Assembly (NCBI RefSeq): GCF_002954225.1
Contig: NZ_PPTH01000017.1
Span: 129,311-193,310 of the forward strand
Length of the DNA: 64,000 nucleotides
Source: Arthrobacter ruber
GTDB taxonomy: Bacteria > Actinomycetota > Actinomycetes > Actinomycetales > Micrococcaceae
Direction of reading: 5' to 3'
Shown here: one piece after another, positions 21,242 to 29,986 of the stretch
How the letters are laid out: every line of letters begins with the position of its first letter
Numbering within the stretch: position 1 is the first letter of the stretch
Notes under the pieces: generated by a model
What the model was told of the DNA's origin: nothing
Database searches by the model: none
The model's input: the letters and a program-made list of their open reading frames with translations, nothing else
Position numbers and translations under genes: made by a program

Positions 21242-22153
21242 ATGGATTCTCTCGCAGCAGCGCCCGGGACAGGGCCGGCGACCTCGCCACTCCCCGTCAT
21301 CCGGCCCGTCCGTACACCCAGGACCGTCCATGACCTTCCCGCGGACCGCGCCGTCGTCCTGGGCATCCTGAACGTCACGCCCGATTCCTTCAGTGACGGC
21401 GGCAGATACGCGACCACCGACGACGCCATCGGCCACGGCCTGCGGATGCACTACGGCGGCGCCGACGTCATCGACGTCGGCGGCGAGTCCACCCGTCCCA
21501 ACGCCCGGCAGGTCCCCGTGGAGGAGGAGCTCACCCGCGTGCTCCCCGTGGTCGCGGCGCTCGTGAAGGCCGGTGCCCTCGTGAGCATCGACACGATGCA
21601 CGCCGAGACGGCGCGGCAGGCACTCGACGCCGGGGCCGCGATCGTCAACGACATCTCGGGAGCCGAGTTCGACCCCGCCATGCCGGCCCTCGTCGCCGAA
21701 CGCGGCGTCCCGTACATCCTCACCCACCGCCGCGGGACCGCGGCCACCATGGACGCGCTGGCCGACTACGACGACGTCGTCGCCGAGGTGGCGGCCGAGC
21801 TCGCCGCCCTGCGGGACCGCTTCGTCGAGGCCGGCGTCGCGGCGGACCGGATCATCCTCGATCCGGGACTGGGCTTCGCGAAGACCGACGAGCACAACTG
21901 GGAGATCCTCCGCAACCTCGACGCCTTCACGGGGATGGGCCACCGCGTGCTCGTCGGCGCCTCGCGGAAGAGGTTCCTGGGAACCCTGCTGACCTCCGCC
22001 GGGAAGGTCGCCGCGCCCGGCGAGCGCGGTTACGCGTCGCTCGCCGTCGCGACCCTGGCCGCCGCCGCCGGCGCCTGGGGCGTGCGCGTCCACGACCCCG
22101 CCGCTACCCTCGACGCCGTCAAGGTCGCCGCGGCCGCCGGTCCTCGGCCGTGA
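21242..22153 (+). CDS. folP: Dihydropteroate synthase
   Basis: Condenses dihydropterin pyrophosphate with p-aminobenzoate to dihydropteroate; the sulfonamide target. Recognisable segments are LGILNVTPDSFSDGG, DVIDVGGESTRPNA, IVNDISG and RIILDPGLGFAKT, forming the TIM-barrel active site. Length 303 aa, typical for actinobacteria. The last 4 nt overlap folB. In the deposited frame no resistance-type insertion is visible. Confidence 0.97.
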   Translation: MDSLAAAPGTGPATSPLPVIRPVRTPRTVHDLPADRAVVLGILNVTPDSFSDGGRYATTDDAIGHGLRMHYGGADVIDVGGESTRPNARQVPVEEELTRVLPVVAALVKAGALVSIDTMHAETARQALDAGAAIVNDISGAEFDPAMPALVAERGVPYILTHRRGTAATMDALADYDDVVAEVAAELAALRDRFVEAGVAADRIILDPGLGFAKTDEHNWEILRNLDAFTGMGHRVLVGASRKRFLGTLLTSAGKVAAPGERGYASLAVATLAAAAGAWGVRVHDPAATLDAVKVAAAAGPRP

Positions 22154-22557
22154 CCGTCCAGGCCGCCCCCGTCCGCCCCGGCTCCCCGTCGGGGGACCTC
22201 GACGCCGTGGTGCTGAAAGGCATCACCGCCACCGGGTACCACGGTGTCTTCGACCACGAGCGCCGCGACGGGCAGCCGTTCGTCGTCGACGTCGTCCTCC
22301 ACCTCGACCTGCGGCCGGCCGGTACCAGCGACGACCTCACCCGGACCGCCCACTACGGCGAGCTCGCCCTCATGGTGCACCGGATCATCGAGGGCGAGCC
22401 GTTCAGCCTCATCGAGGCCCTCGCCGAGACCATCGCGGCGTCGGTCCTCGCGTCCTTCCCGGTGGCGGCCGTGGACGTCACCGTCCACAAGCCGCAGGCG
22501 CCGATCGAGGTGCTGTTCGGCGACGTGGCCGTGACCCTGCGCCGGAGCCGGGCATGA
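22150..22557 (+). CDS. folB: Dihydroneopterin aldolase
   Basis: Cleaves dihydroneopterin to 6-hydroxymethyl-dihydropterin and glycolaldehyde. The 135-aa protein has VVLKGITATGYHGVFDHERRDGQ, the conserved YHGVF segment with the catalytic tyrosine context, and a C-terminal VTVHKPQAPIEVLFGDVAV containing the active-site lysine. The N-terminal 20 residues are a poorly conserved extension. It is coupled by 4-bp overlaps to folP and folK. Confidence 0.95.
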   Translation: MTVQAAPVRPGSPSGDLDAVVLKGITATGYHGVFDHERRDGQPFVVDVVLHLDLRPAGTSDDLTRTAHYGELALMVHRIIEGEPFSLIEALAETIAASVLASFPVAAVDVTVHKPQAPIEVLFGDVAVTLRRSRA

Positions 22558-23048
22558 GCAGCACCGTCCGGTCGGTGCTCGCCCTCGGCAGCAACCTCGG
22601 CGCCAGCAACGACACCCTGGCGCTGGCCGTCGCCGACCTCGTGGAGTCCGACCACGTGCGCCTGCACGCGGTCTCACCCGTGGTGCGGACCAAGCCGGTG
22701 GGCGGCCCGGAGCAGCCCGACTACCTCAACATGGTGATCGAGGTGGAGACGGACCTCGGTCCGTACGAGCTCCTCGCGCACTGCCAGGCCGTCGAGGACA
22801 GCCACCTCCGCAGGCGCACCGTCCGCTGGGGCCCCCGGACGCTCGACGTCGACATCATCACCTACGGTGCCTGGACGTCCGACGACGAGAAGCTCATCAT
22901 CCCGCACCCCCGCGCGGCGTCCCGTGCCTTCGTCCTGCAGCCCTGGGCGTGGATGGACGCGGGGGCACGCCTGGACGGCCGGTCCGTCGCGGAGCTCGCG
23001 GCCGACGCCGAGGACCTTGCGGGCCTGGTGCCCTTCGAGGGAGTCTAG
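22554..23048 (+). CDS. folK: 2-amino-4-hydroxy-6-hydroxymethyldihydropteridine pyrophosphokinase
   Basis: Transfers pyrophosphate from ATP to hydroxymethyldihydropterin, the step before FolP. The 164-aa product begins with the typical VLALGSNLGASNDTL and has the signature RWGPRTLDVDIITYG, which carries the Mg-binding aspartates. The ATGA overlap with folB indicates translational coupling. The folate set in this block lacks folC and pab genes, which must be elsewhere. Confidence 0.96.
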   Translation: MSSTVRSVLALGSNLGASNDTLALAVADLVESDHVRLHAVSPVVRTKPVGGPEQPDYLNMVIEVETDLGPYELLAHCQAVEDSHLRRRTVRWGPRTLDVDIITYGAWTSDDEKLIIPHPRAASRAFVLQPWAWMDAGARLDGRSVAELAADAEDLAGLVPFEGV

Positions 23049-23054
23049 GACGCT

Positions 23055-23540
23055 GTGAGCACCCTTCGGTTCCGATGGCTGGCCGTGGTGGGCGTGGTGG
23101 CCGGAGTCGTCGGGTGGCTGGTCAACTGGCTCGCCACCCGCAACGGCTACGGCACGCCGACCCTGCCCCTGACGTCGCTCGTGACGACGGCGGTCATCAT
23201 CGGGATCACGCTCGTGTTCGGCCGGCGTGTGCTGCGCTGGCGCAACGGCGACCACGACCGCCCGCTCGATCCCATCCTGGCGACCCGCACCCTCGTCCTC
23301 GCGCAGGCCTGCGCCTACGCGGGTGCGCTGAGCCTGGGCTGGCACGCGGGGATCTTCGTGGACCAGGTGGCACTGCTCTCGGTGCGCTCGACCACCGGGC
23401 CCCTCTGGGGATCGGCTGCGCTGATGGCGGGTGGGATCATCATGATCATGGTGGGACTGGTGGTCGAGGACTTCTGCCGGCTCCCGCCCGACGACGGCGG
23501 CACGGGCGCTCCGGGCTCCAGCGAGGGGGAATATGCGTAG
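23055..23540 (+). CDS. DUF3180 family membrane protein
   Basis: A 161-aa integral membrane protein with four predicted helices (about 6-24, 36-55, 80-98 and 113-134) and a short acidic C-terminal tail. This family is found in actinobacteria directly after folK, as here. Function is unknown. The GTG start is 6 nt after the folK stop, and the end overlaps the next gene by 8 bp, so it is part of the same operon. A role near the membrane with the following PH-domain proteins is possible but unproven. Confidence 0.85.
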   Translation: MSTLRFRWLAVVGVVAGVVGWLVNWLATRNGYGTPTLPLTSLVTTAVIIGITLVFGRRVLRWRNGDHDRPLDPILATRTLVLAQACAYAGALSLGWHAGIFVDQVALLSVRSTTGPLWGSAALMAGGIIMIMVGLVVEDFCRLPPDDGGTGAPGSSEGEYA

Positions 23541-24048
23541 GGAACCAATCGATCCGTCGGGACTCGAGTGGTCCAGGGTGTCGCCGAAGTACCTGCGCGT
23601 CAGGCTGATCGGGTGGCTCATCGGGTCCCTGGTCTGGCTCGTCCTCGCCGCGGTCCCGCTGGTGCTGCGGCTCACCGGCGTCTGGGACTCCTTCCCGCCC
23701 GACTGGATGGCCTGGGGGCTCCCGGCCCTCGTGCTGGTCATCGCCGTCTGGCGCGGCCTCCTGCTCCCGCGGCAGGTGGCGGCCATCGGCTACGCGGAGC
23801 GCGACGACGACCTCCTCGTCCGCCAGGGCGTCTTCTTCCAGCGGACCCTGGTGGTGCCCTACGGCCGCATGCAGTACGTCGACGTCGCCGTCGGGCCCCT
23901 GGAGCGCGCCTACGGGATCTGCACGCTGAAGCTGCACACCGCGTCCCCCGCCACCAACGCCCTGATCCCGGGACTCCCGGCCGAGGAGGGTGCACGCCTG
24001 CGCGAGCAGCTGTCCGCGCGGGGAGAAGCCAGGCTGGCCGGGCTGTGA
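23533..24048 (+). CDS. PH-domain membrane protein, short form (YdbS-like)
   Basis: A 171-aa protein with two transmembrane helices (about 27-46 and 54-73) followed by a bacterial pleckstrin-homology-like domain (RQGVFFQRTLVVPYGRMQYVDVAVGPLERAYGI). It matches the short partner of the YdbS/YdbT pair. Family members are membrane proteins of unclear role; in Bacillus the pair has been connected with resistance to certain bacteriocins, from memory. It overlaps the genes on both sides (8 bp and GTGA), suggesting a stoichiometric complex with the next protein. Confidence 0.85.
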   Translation: MRREPIDPSGLEWSRVSPKYLRVRLIGWLIGSLVWLVLAAVPLVLRLTGVWDSFPPDWMAWGLPALVLVIAVWRGLLLPRQVAAIGYAERDDDLLVRQGVFFQRTLVVPYGRMQYVDVAVGPLERAYGICTLKLHTASPATNALIPGLPAEEGARLREQLSARGEARLAGL

Positions 24049-25742
24049 CCTCCATGAACAACCCCTCCGACGCGCTGCCGGCGCCCGCAGGGCCCGAGGA
24101 ACCGGACGCGGGCGGTCAGGGCGGTGACGCCTGGCACCGCGTCCACTTCATCTCGCCGCTGGTGCGCGGCTGGATCGTCCTGGTGGCCATCCTCTACTTC
24201 GTCGGCAGGGACTGGTTCGAGGGCATGTTCTCGGGCGAGACGAGGGGCCGTGGACCCCTGCCCGAGGGCGTCGGCGTCCTGCTCGCCGCCGGGGTCCTAC
24301 TCGCCGTCGTCCTGGTGGTCGCCGCCGTCTTCCTCGTCTCCTGGTACTTCACGCGCTACCAGGTGACGGCCGAGCACGTGCGCGTGCACTCCGGGGTCGT
24401 CTTCCGGCAGCAGCGGCAGGCGAGGCTGGACCGCGTACAGGCGATCGACATCGTCCAGCCGTTCCTCGCCCGGATCTTCGGTCTGGCCGAACTGAAGTTC
24501 GAGGTGGCCGACGCCGGGGAATCCGCCGTCCGGCTCGCCTTTCTGAAGCTCGACGACGCCAGGAGGCTGCGCGCCACGATCCTCGCGCGGGCTGCGGGCG
24601 TCTCCGAGGACCCGGAGCACCCCGGGACGATCGTCGAGGCGCCCGAGCGCGAGGTGGTGGCGATCCCGCCGGGTCGGGTGGTCGGCGCGGTCGCCCTGTC
24701 CGGGACCACCGTGGCCCTGGTACTGGCAGCCGCCGTGATCATCACCCTCGGCATCACCCTGGACACCCCGATCATCGCGACGTCCTTCATCCCCATCCTC
24801 ATCGGCGTGGCCGGCGCCTACTGGTCCGCCCTGAACACGGGCTACAACTTCCGTGCCGCCACGTCGCCGGACGGCATCCGGATGCGCTACGGCCTGCTCG
24901 ACACGAGGTCGCAGACCGTCCCGCCCGGCCGGGTCCAGGCGCTCAGCATCGTGCAGCCGCCGCTGTGGCGCCCCAAGGGCTGGTACCGCGTCACCGTGAA
25001 CGTGGCGGGGTACGGCCTCTCGGCCTCCACCGAGGGGCAGGCGCGTGCCACGCTGCTGCCCGTCGGGACCTGGGACGAGGTGCTGCAGACCCTGGCGCTG
25101 GTGCTCCCCGAGCCCGGGACGCCGCGCCCCGTCGAGGTCTTCACCGCCGGCCTGGTGGGCCGCGACGACGACGAGGGGTTCGCCACCACGCCCCGCCGCG
25201 CCCGCTGGCTCGCCCCCTTCGCGTGGCGCCGCAACGGGTTCGCGGTCACGGGGACGGCCCTGCTGCTGCGCTCCGGTGTGCTGTGGCGCCGGCTCGTCGT
25301 CGTGCCGCACGAGCGCACGCAGTCGCTCTCCCTCCACCAGGGGCCCCTGGCCCGGCGCTTCGGGGTGTCCGACCTCCAGCTGCAGACCACGCCGGGTCCG
25401 GTCAGCGCACGCGTGGCGCTGGCCGACTCCGGCACGGCGTGGGACCTCTTCCACGGGCAGGCGGCGCGGGCCGCTGAAGCACGCCGCCGCAGCGGGCCGG
25501 AGCAGTGGATGAAACCCGTCCCGGTAAGCGCACCTCCGGCAGCGGGCCCCGCCGCCGGTCCCGACGATGCTCCGGGCGATCATCCCGAGGATGCCCGGGG
25601 CGGCGCGGCACCTGGTGTCGGCGGGGCCGGCACCATCGAGCCCCAGGCCGTGCCCGAGGCCGTGCCCGAGGTCATGCCGGACGTGCCGCGCTACGTCCCG
25701 GCACCGAGCGGGAGCGGGGTGGACGCCGATGGCCGGCGCTGA
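24045..25742 (+). CDS. PH-domain membrane protein, long form (YdbT-like)
   Basis: A 565-aa protein with repeated units of paired membrane helices plus bacterial PH-like domains. PH-like segments appear at HSGVVFRQQRQARLDRVQAI, MRYGLLDTRSQTVPPGRVQA and LRSGVLWRRLVVVPHERTQS. Each shares the pattern 'G(V/L)..R...(V/P)..R.Q(A/S)', so there are three domains. The C-terminal 75 residues are Pro/Ala-rich and likely disordered. The GTG at 24045 overlaps the short PH gene; longer in-frame extension upstream is only a shadow of that gene. Function unknown; probably a membrane complex with its short partner. Confidence 0.85.
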   Translation: MTSMNNPSDALPAPAGPEEPDAGGQGGDAWHRVHFISPLVRGWIVLVAILYFVGRDWFEGMFSGETRGRGPLPEGVGVLLAAGVLLAVVLVVAAVFLVSWYFTRYQVTAEHVRVHSGVVFRQQRQARLDRVQAIDIVQPFLARIFGLAELKFEVADAGESAVRLAFLKLDDARRLRATILARAAGVSEDPEHPGTIVEAPEREVVAIPPGRVVGAVALSGTTVALVLAAAVIITLGITLDTPIIATSFIPILIGVAGAYWSALNTGYNFRAATSPDGIRMRYGLLDTRSQTVPPGRVQALSIVQPPLWRPKGWYRVTVNVAGYGLSASTEGQARATLLPVGTWDEVLQTLALVLPEPGTPRPVEVFTAGLVGRDDDEGFATTPRRARWLAPFAWRRNGFAVTGTALLLRSGVLWRRLVVVPHERTQSLSLHQGPLARRFGVSDLQLQTTPGPVSARVALADSGTAWDLFHGQAARAAEARRRSGPEQWMKPVPVSAPPAAGPAAGPDDAPGDHPEDARGGAAPGVGGAGTIEPQAVPEAVPEVMPDVPRYVPAPSGSGVDADGRR

Positions 25743-26679
25743 CGCCTCGAGGCGCCCCGGCCGGCTCGGCGTCGGCGTGGTCGGAGCCGGCAGGGTCGGT
25801 TCCGTCCTGGGTGCGGCCCTGCGCTCGGCGGGCCACGCCGTCGTCGGCGTCTCCGCGGTGTCCGAGGCCAGCCGCGAGCGCGCTGAGAACCTGCTGCCCG
25901 GGGTGCCGGTGCTGGAGGTCAGGGACGTGATCGAACGCGCCGAGCTGGTCCTGCTCGCCGTACCCGACGACACCCTGCCCACCCTCGTCGAGGGCCTCGC
26001 CCGGCTCGGGGCCTGGCAGGCCGGCCAACTCGTGGTGCACACCTCCGGGCGGTACGGCACCTCCGTGCTCGGGCCCGCGCGTGCGGCCGGCGCCATCCCG
26101 CTGGCCATCCACCCGGCCATGACGTTCACCGGGCTGAGCCTGGACCTCGGGCGGCTGCCGGACAGCATGTTCGGCATCACGGCCCCCGCCGCGGTGCTGC
26201 CGATCGCCCAGGCGCTCGTGGTCGAGATGGGAGCCGAGCCCGTGGTCATCGAGGAGGAGTCCCGCGCGCTGTACCACGCGGCCCTCGCCCACGCCTCGAA
26301 CCACCTCGTCACGATCGCGGCCCAATCGGCGCAGCTCCTCGCCGACCTCGGGGTGCAGCACCCCGACCGCATGCTCGGCCCGCTGATGAAGGCCTCGCTC
26401 GAGAACGCACTGTCCGCCGGCGAGGGCGCCCTGACCGGCCCCGTGGCCCGCGGCGACGCCGGGACGGTCCGCATCCACCGCGCCGCCCTCGAGCAGCACG
26501 ACGCCCCCGACACCCGGCAGGCATACCTCGGCATGGCACGCGCGACGGCCCTGCGGGCCCTCGAACGCGGGGTCCTCTCGCCCGCGCAGGGCGAGGCCAT
26601 CCTCGCGGCGCTCGCCGACACCCCCGCGGACGGGTCACCGGGCGCGACGCCGGGCGGCGCTCCCGGTCCGCGTCCGTGA
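25729..26679 (+). CDS. Rossmann-fold protein with DUF2520 domain (oxidoreductase-like)
   Basis: A 316-aa protein with an N-terminal dinucleotide-binding fold ([22 protein letters not shown]) and a C-terminal helical DUF2520 domain ([19 protein letters not shown]). The layout resembles ketopantoate and pyrroline-carboxylate reductases. It sits directly before panC and after the membrane genes, overlapping the latter by 14 bp. A role in pantothenate synthesis, for example as a reductase, is attractive from context but is not shown by any residue I can see. The ATG at 25729 is chosen because upstream frame extension lies inside the PH gene. Confidence 0.8.
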   Translation: MAGADASRRPGRLGVGVVGAGRVGSVLGAALRSAGHAVVGVSAVSEASRERAENLLPGVPVLEVRDVIERAELVLLAVPDDTLPTLVEGLARLGAWQAGQLVVHTSGRYGTSVLGPARAAGAIPLAIHPAMTFTGLSLDLGRLPDSMFGITAPAAVLPIAQALVVEMGAEPVVIEEESRALYHAALAHASNHLVTIAAQSAQLLADLGVQHPDRMLGPLMKASLENALSAGEGALTGPVARGDAGTVRIHRAALEQHDAPDTRQAYLGMARATALRALERGVLSPAQGEAILAALADTPADGSPGATPGGAPGPRP

Positions 26680-26747
26680 CGTCCCGCCGCGCGTCCCCGA
26701 TCCCCGCCGGCCACCGGCACCCCGACCCCGTCCTGGAAGGACCCTCC

Positions 26748-27689
26748 GTGACACCGACCGGCACCCCGCGCCCGGCCACCCCGCTCCTCGTCTCCACTCC
26801 CGCCGACCTGCGCGCGGCGACCACCGCCCTGCTCGACGGCGCACGGTCGCGCCGCGGCGCTGCCGGCCGGCCGACGCTCGGACTCGTCCCCACCATGGGC
26901 GGCCTGCACGAGGGCCACGCCACCCTGGCGCGGACCGCGCGCCGCGCCAGCGACGTCGTCGTGGTGTCCATCTTCGTGAACCCCCTGCAGTTCGGCGACC
27001 AGGCGGACCTCGACCGCTACCCGCGCACCCTCGACGCCGATCTGGGGCTCCTCGGGGCCTGCGGCGTGGACGTCGTCTTCGCCCCCTCCGTCGAGGACAT
27101 GTACCCGGGCGGCGAGCCGCTGGTCCGCGTGAGCGCCGGCCGTGCGGGGGAGGTGCTCGAGGGGGCGTCGCGGCCCGGCCACTTCGACGGCATGCTCACG
27201 GTCGTCGCGAAGCTGCTCAACCTCGGGCTGCCGGGGACCGATGCGGACTACGGCGCGTACTTCGGCGAGAAGGACGCCCAGCAGCTCGCGCTCATCCGCC
27301 GCATGGTGCTCGACCTCGACGTCCCCGTCCGGATCGAGGGCGTGCCGATCGTGCGCGACACCGACGGCCTGGCCCTCTCCAGCCGCAACCGCTTCCTGGA
27401 CGCCGAGGAGCGCAGCGCCGCCCTCGTCCTCTCCCGTGTGCTGGGATCCCTCCGTGCCCGCGCCGAGCGGGGCGAGCCCCTCGACCTCGCGGGCGCCCGC
27501 GCGGAGATCGACGCCCGTGAGGGCGTGGACCTCGACTACCTCGAGGTCGTCGACGCGTCCACCTTCACCCCGCGCGCGCACCCTGCACCGGGGGACGACG
27601 CCGCGGTGGGCCCCGCACTCGCGGTGGTCGCCGCGAGGGTGGGCGCCGTGCGGCTCATCGACAACGCCGTCCTGCCGGCTGTGGGCTGA
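26748..27689 (+). CDS. panC: Pantothenate synthetase
   Basis: Joins pantoate and beta-alanine with ATP to give pantothenate for CoA. The 313-aa product has the adenylate-binding signature [37 protein letters not shown]-equivalent [17 protein letters not shown], and the KMSKS-like [10 protein letters not shown]. Two starts are possible: the GTG at 26676, overlapping the upstream stop, or the GTG at 26748, which has GGAAGGA about 8 nt before it. I prefer 26748. panB and panD are not in the window. Confidence 0.94.
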   Translation: MTPTGTPRPATPLLVSTPADLRAATTALLDGARSRRGAAGRPTLGLVPTMGGLHEGHATLARTARRASDVVVVSIFVNPLQFGDQADLDRYPRTLDADLGLLGACGVDVVFAPSVEDMYPGGEPLVRVSAGRAGEVLEGASRPGHFDGMLTVVAKLLNLGLPGTDADYGAYFGEKDAQQLALIRRMVLDLDVPVRIEGVPIVRDTDGLALSSRNRFLDAEERSAALVLSRVLGSLRARAERGEPLDLAGARAEIDAREGVDLDYLEVVDASTFTPRAHPAPGDDAAVGPALAVVAARVGAVRLIDNAVLPAVG

Positions 27690-27742
27690 CGCACACCCCC
27701 TCCCCGCCGCACCTCCCGCAGGGAGCCGTAAACTTGTGTTCC

Positions 27743-29245
27743 GTGACCCTTGACGAAACCCTGACCCCGGACGACCTCAACGAGCAGATGCGTTTCCGGC
27801 TGCAGAAGCGGGCGGCCCTGCTCGATGCCGGCCTGGAGCCGTACCCGGTCCGGCCCGAGCGTACGCATTCCCTCGCCGAGGTCCGCGAGCAGTTCGCCGA
27901 GCTCGGGACGGGGGAGTCCAGCGGCCGGCAGGTCGCCGTCGTCGGGCGCGTGGTGTTCATCCGCAACTCCGGCAAGCTGTGCTTCGCCACGCTGCAGGAG
28001 GGCGACGGCACGCGGCTGCAGGCCATGCTCAGCCTCGCCGAGATCGGTGCGGACAGCCTGGCGCAGTGGAAGGCGCTCGTGGACCTCGGCGACCACGTCC
28101 AGGTCTCGGGTGAGGTCATCAGTTCGCGGCGCGGCGAGCTCTCCGTCATGGCGGGTTCCTGGACCATGGCCTCCAAGGCCCTGCGGCCGCTGCCCACCCT
28201 GCACGCCGGGGTGAACGAGGAGACGCGGGTCCGCCAGCGCTACGTGGACCTCATGGTGCGCGAGGAGGCCCGCCAGATGGTGCGCACCCGCGCGGCCATC
28301 ACCCGGACCCTGCGCGAGACGCTCAACAGCCGCGACTACATCGAGGTGGAGACGCCCGTCCTGCAGCTCGTCCACGGCGGCGCCACGGCCCGCCCCTTCG
28401 AGACGCACCTGAATGCGTTCGACCAGAAGATGACGCTCCGGATCGCGCTGGAGCTGTACCTCAAGCGCGCCGTGGTCGGGGGGATCGACCGCGTGTACGA
28501 GATCGGCCGGATCTTCCGCAACGAGGGCGTCGACTCGACGCACAGCCCCGAATTCACGATGCTCGAGTGCTACGAGGCGTACGCGGACCAGTTCGTGATG
28601 GCCGAGCGGATGAAGGAGATGATCCTCGCCTGCGCCGACCTGCTGGGATCGCGCACCATCGAGACGGCGAAGGGCACGATCGACCTCGACGGCGAGTGGG
28701 CCTGGCTCGGTGTGTACCCGGGCCTGTCCTCGGCCGTGGGCCAGGAGATCACGCCGGACACGGCGGCGGAGGAGCTGCTGGCCGTCGCGGAACGGCACGA
28801 GGTCCCGCTGGACCCGGCCTGGGGTGCCGAGAAGATGGTCCTCGAACTGTTCTCCGAGATCGTCGAGCCCACCCTCATCCAGCCGACGTTCGTCTACGAC
28901 TACCCGCCCTCGGCGCAGCCCCTGGCACGGCCGCACCGGGAGGACCCGCGCCTCATCGAGGCGTGGGACCTCATCATCGGCGGCATGGAACGCGGCACGG
29001 CGTTCTCCGAGCTCATCGACCCCGTCATCCAGCGCGACCGCCTGACCGAGCAGTCGCGCCAGGCCGCCGCCGGCGACGACGAGGCGATGCAGCTGGACGA
29101 GGACTTCCTGCGCGCCCTCGAATACGGCGCCCCCCCGATGGGCGGCATAGGCCTCGGAATCGACCGGCTCGTGATGCTTTTCACGAACGCCGGAATTCGC
29201 GAGTCGATCCTCTTCCCCATTCTCAAGCCCGAGGCGGGACAGTAA
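27743..29245 (+). CDS. lysS: Lysyl-tRNA synthetase (class II)
   Basis: Charges tRNA-Lys; class IIb enzyme with an N-terminal OB-fold anticodon domain (VVGRVVFIRNSGKLCFATLQEG) and a catalytic domain with motif 2 RIFRNEGVDSTHSPEFTMLE and motif 3 GIGLGIDRLVML. It is 500 aa. The GTG at 27743 lies 8 nt after TAAACT (27729-27734) with no Shine-Dalgarno, indicating a leaderless mRNA with its own promoter, although it is co-directional with panC. An earlier in-frame TTG (27734) overlaps the -10 box and was rejected. Confidence 0.96.
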   Translation: MTLDETLTPDDLNEQMRFRLQKRAALLDAGLEPYPVRPERTHSLAEVREQFAELGTGESSGRQVAVVGRVVFIRNSGKLCFATLQEGDGTRLQAMLSLAEIGADSLAQWKALVDLGDHVQVSGEVISSRRGELSVMAGSWTMASKALRPLPTLHAGVNEETRVRQRYVDLMVREEARQMVRTRAAITRTLRETLNSRDYIEVETPVLQLVHGGATARPFETHLNAFDQKMTLRIALELYLKRAVVGGIDRVYEIGRIFRNEGVDSTHSPEFTMLECYEAYADQFVMAERMKEMILACADLLGSRTIETAKGTIDLDGEWAWLGVYPGLSSAVGQEITPDTAAEELLAVAERHEVPLDPAWGAEKMVLELFSEIVEPTLIQPTFVYDYPPSAQPLARPHREDPRLIEAWDLIIGGMERGTAFSELIDPVIQRDRLTEQSRQAAAGDDEAMQLDEDFLRALEYGAPPMGGIGLGIDRLVMLFTNAGIRESILFPILKPEAGQ

Positions 29246-29247
29246 TC

Positions 29248-29445
29248 ATGGAATATGTCGCCGTCCTGCTGCCGTCCGTGTGCCTGGCCGTCCTTTTCTA
29301 CTTCGTGATCAAGGCCATATTCAACGCGGACCGCGCGGAACGCGAGGCCATGGCGAAGGCCGAGGAATTGCAGGACGCCGAGGACGCGCGTGGCCGTGCG
29401 GCGGCGGACGAGAAGAAAGACAATCCGGAAATAGATCCCAGGTGA
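29248..29445 (+). CDS. Small single-pass membrane protein
   Basis: A 65-aa protein with one transmembrane helix (about 5-26) followed by a highly charged, Ala/Glu-rich segment (NADRAEREAMAKAEELQDAEDA) that is likely helical or coiled-coil. The ATG is 2 nt after the lysS stop, and GAGG lies about 14 nt upstream. Short membrane proteins of this size occur between lysS and lsr2 in related genomes, from memory. No function is known. Confidence 0.75.
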   Translation: MEYVAVLLPSVCLAVLFYFVIKAIFNADRAEREAMAKAEELQDAEDARGRAAADEKKDNPEIDPR

Positions 29446-29455
29446 ATGCCCTTCT

Positions 29456-29484
29456 TTGACCTCGATTGAATAGTGGCCCATAAT
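29456..29484 (+). promoter_or_regulatory. Sigma-70-type promoter of lsr2
   Basis: TTGACC (29456-29461) and CATAAT (29479-29484) are separated by exactly 17 bp. The segment is AT-rich for this genome, which also fits possible autoregulation by Lsr2, an AT-tract binder. The start lies about 44 nt before the GTG. Confidence 0.7.
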
Positions 29485-29527
29485 CATCCAGGGGTCATTT
29501 CATTTCGAGGAAAATCAGGAGAGCATT

Positions 29528-29863
29528 GTGGCGCAGAAGGTAAAGATCATTCTCATCGATGACATCGACGGCGGCGAGGCCGACGAGACCGTGCGCTTCG
29601 GCCTGGACGGCGTGCAGTACGAGATCGACCTCTCGGAGGCACACGCCTCGGAGCTCCGCGCGGCCCTTGGCGACTACGTGGCCGCCGCCCGCCGCAGCAA
29701 CTCCTCGAAGCAGCGGTCCAGCGCCCCGGCCGCGCCGGCCCCGGCCCGCAACCAGGAGGCCGCCCAGATCCGCGAGTGGGCCCGCGAGAACGGCTACGAC
29801 GTCTCCTCCCGCGGACGCGTCAACAGCGAGATCGTGGAGGCGTACCGCGCCGCCCAGCGCTGA
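29528..29863 (+). CDS. lsr2: Lsr2 nucleoid-associated silencing protein
   Basis: Small DNA-bridging protein that silences AT-rich, often foreign, genes in actinobacteria, comparable in role to H-NS. The 111-aa product has the N-terminal dimerisation domain (KVKIILIDDIDGGEADETVRFGLDG) and the C-terminal DNA-binding domain with the AT-hook-like RGR in VSSRGRVNSEIVEAY. A Ser/Ala/Pro-rich linker separates them. AGGAGA precedes the GTG. A sigma-70-like promoter and a downstream hairpin make it a monocistronic unit. Confidence 0.97.
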   Translation: MAQKVKIILIDDIDGGEADETVRFGLDGVQYEIDLSEAHASELRAALGDYVAAARRSNSSKQRSSAPAAPAPARNQEAAQIREWARENGYDVSSRGRVNSEIVEAYRAAQR

Positions 29864-29867
29864 CCAC

Positions 29868-29888
29868 CCCCTCCGGGCGCCGGAGGGG
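29868..29888 (+). terminator. Terminator hairpin after lsr2
   Basis: A 9-bp stem (29868-29876 with 29880-29888) and 3-nt loop, 5 nt after the lsr2 stop. No T-run follows. Confidence 0.65.
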
Positions 29889-29986
29889 AAGCCCTCCGGC
29901 GGTATCTCGCCTGTGGCGAACACGCGCCCAAAGCACACCCCGTGCCCGTAGCATCGAATTACGCGTTAGCTAGGAGTGTGTGTCTG

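Noticed and set aside
26676..26747. panC start at the GTG overlapping the DUF2520 stop
   Set aside because: Possible, but the GTG at 26748 has a good GGAAGGA site and a more family-like N-terminus.
24297..27581. 1094-codon minus-strand open frame opposite the PH, DUF2520 and panC genes
   Set aside because: Low-complexity shadow opposite well-supported genes, as is common at this GC content.
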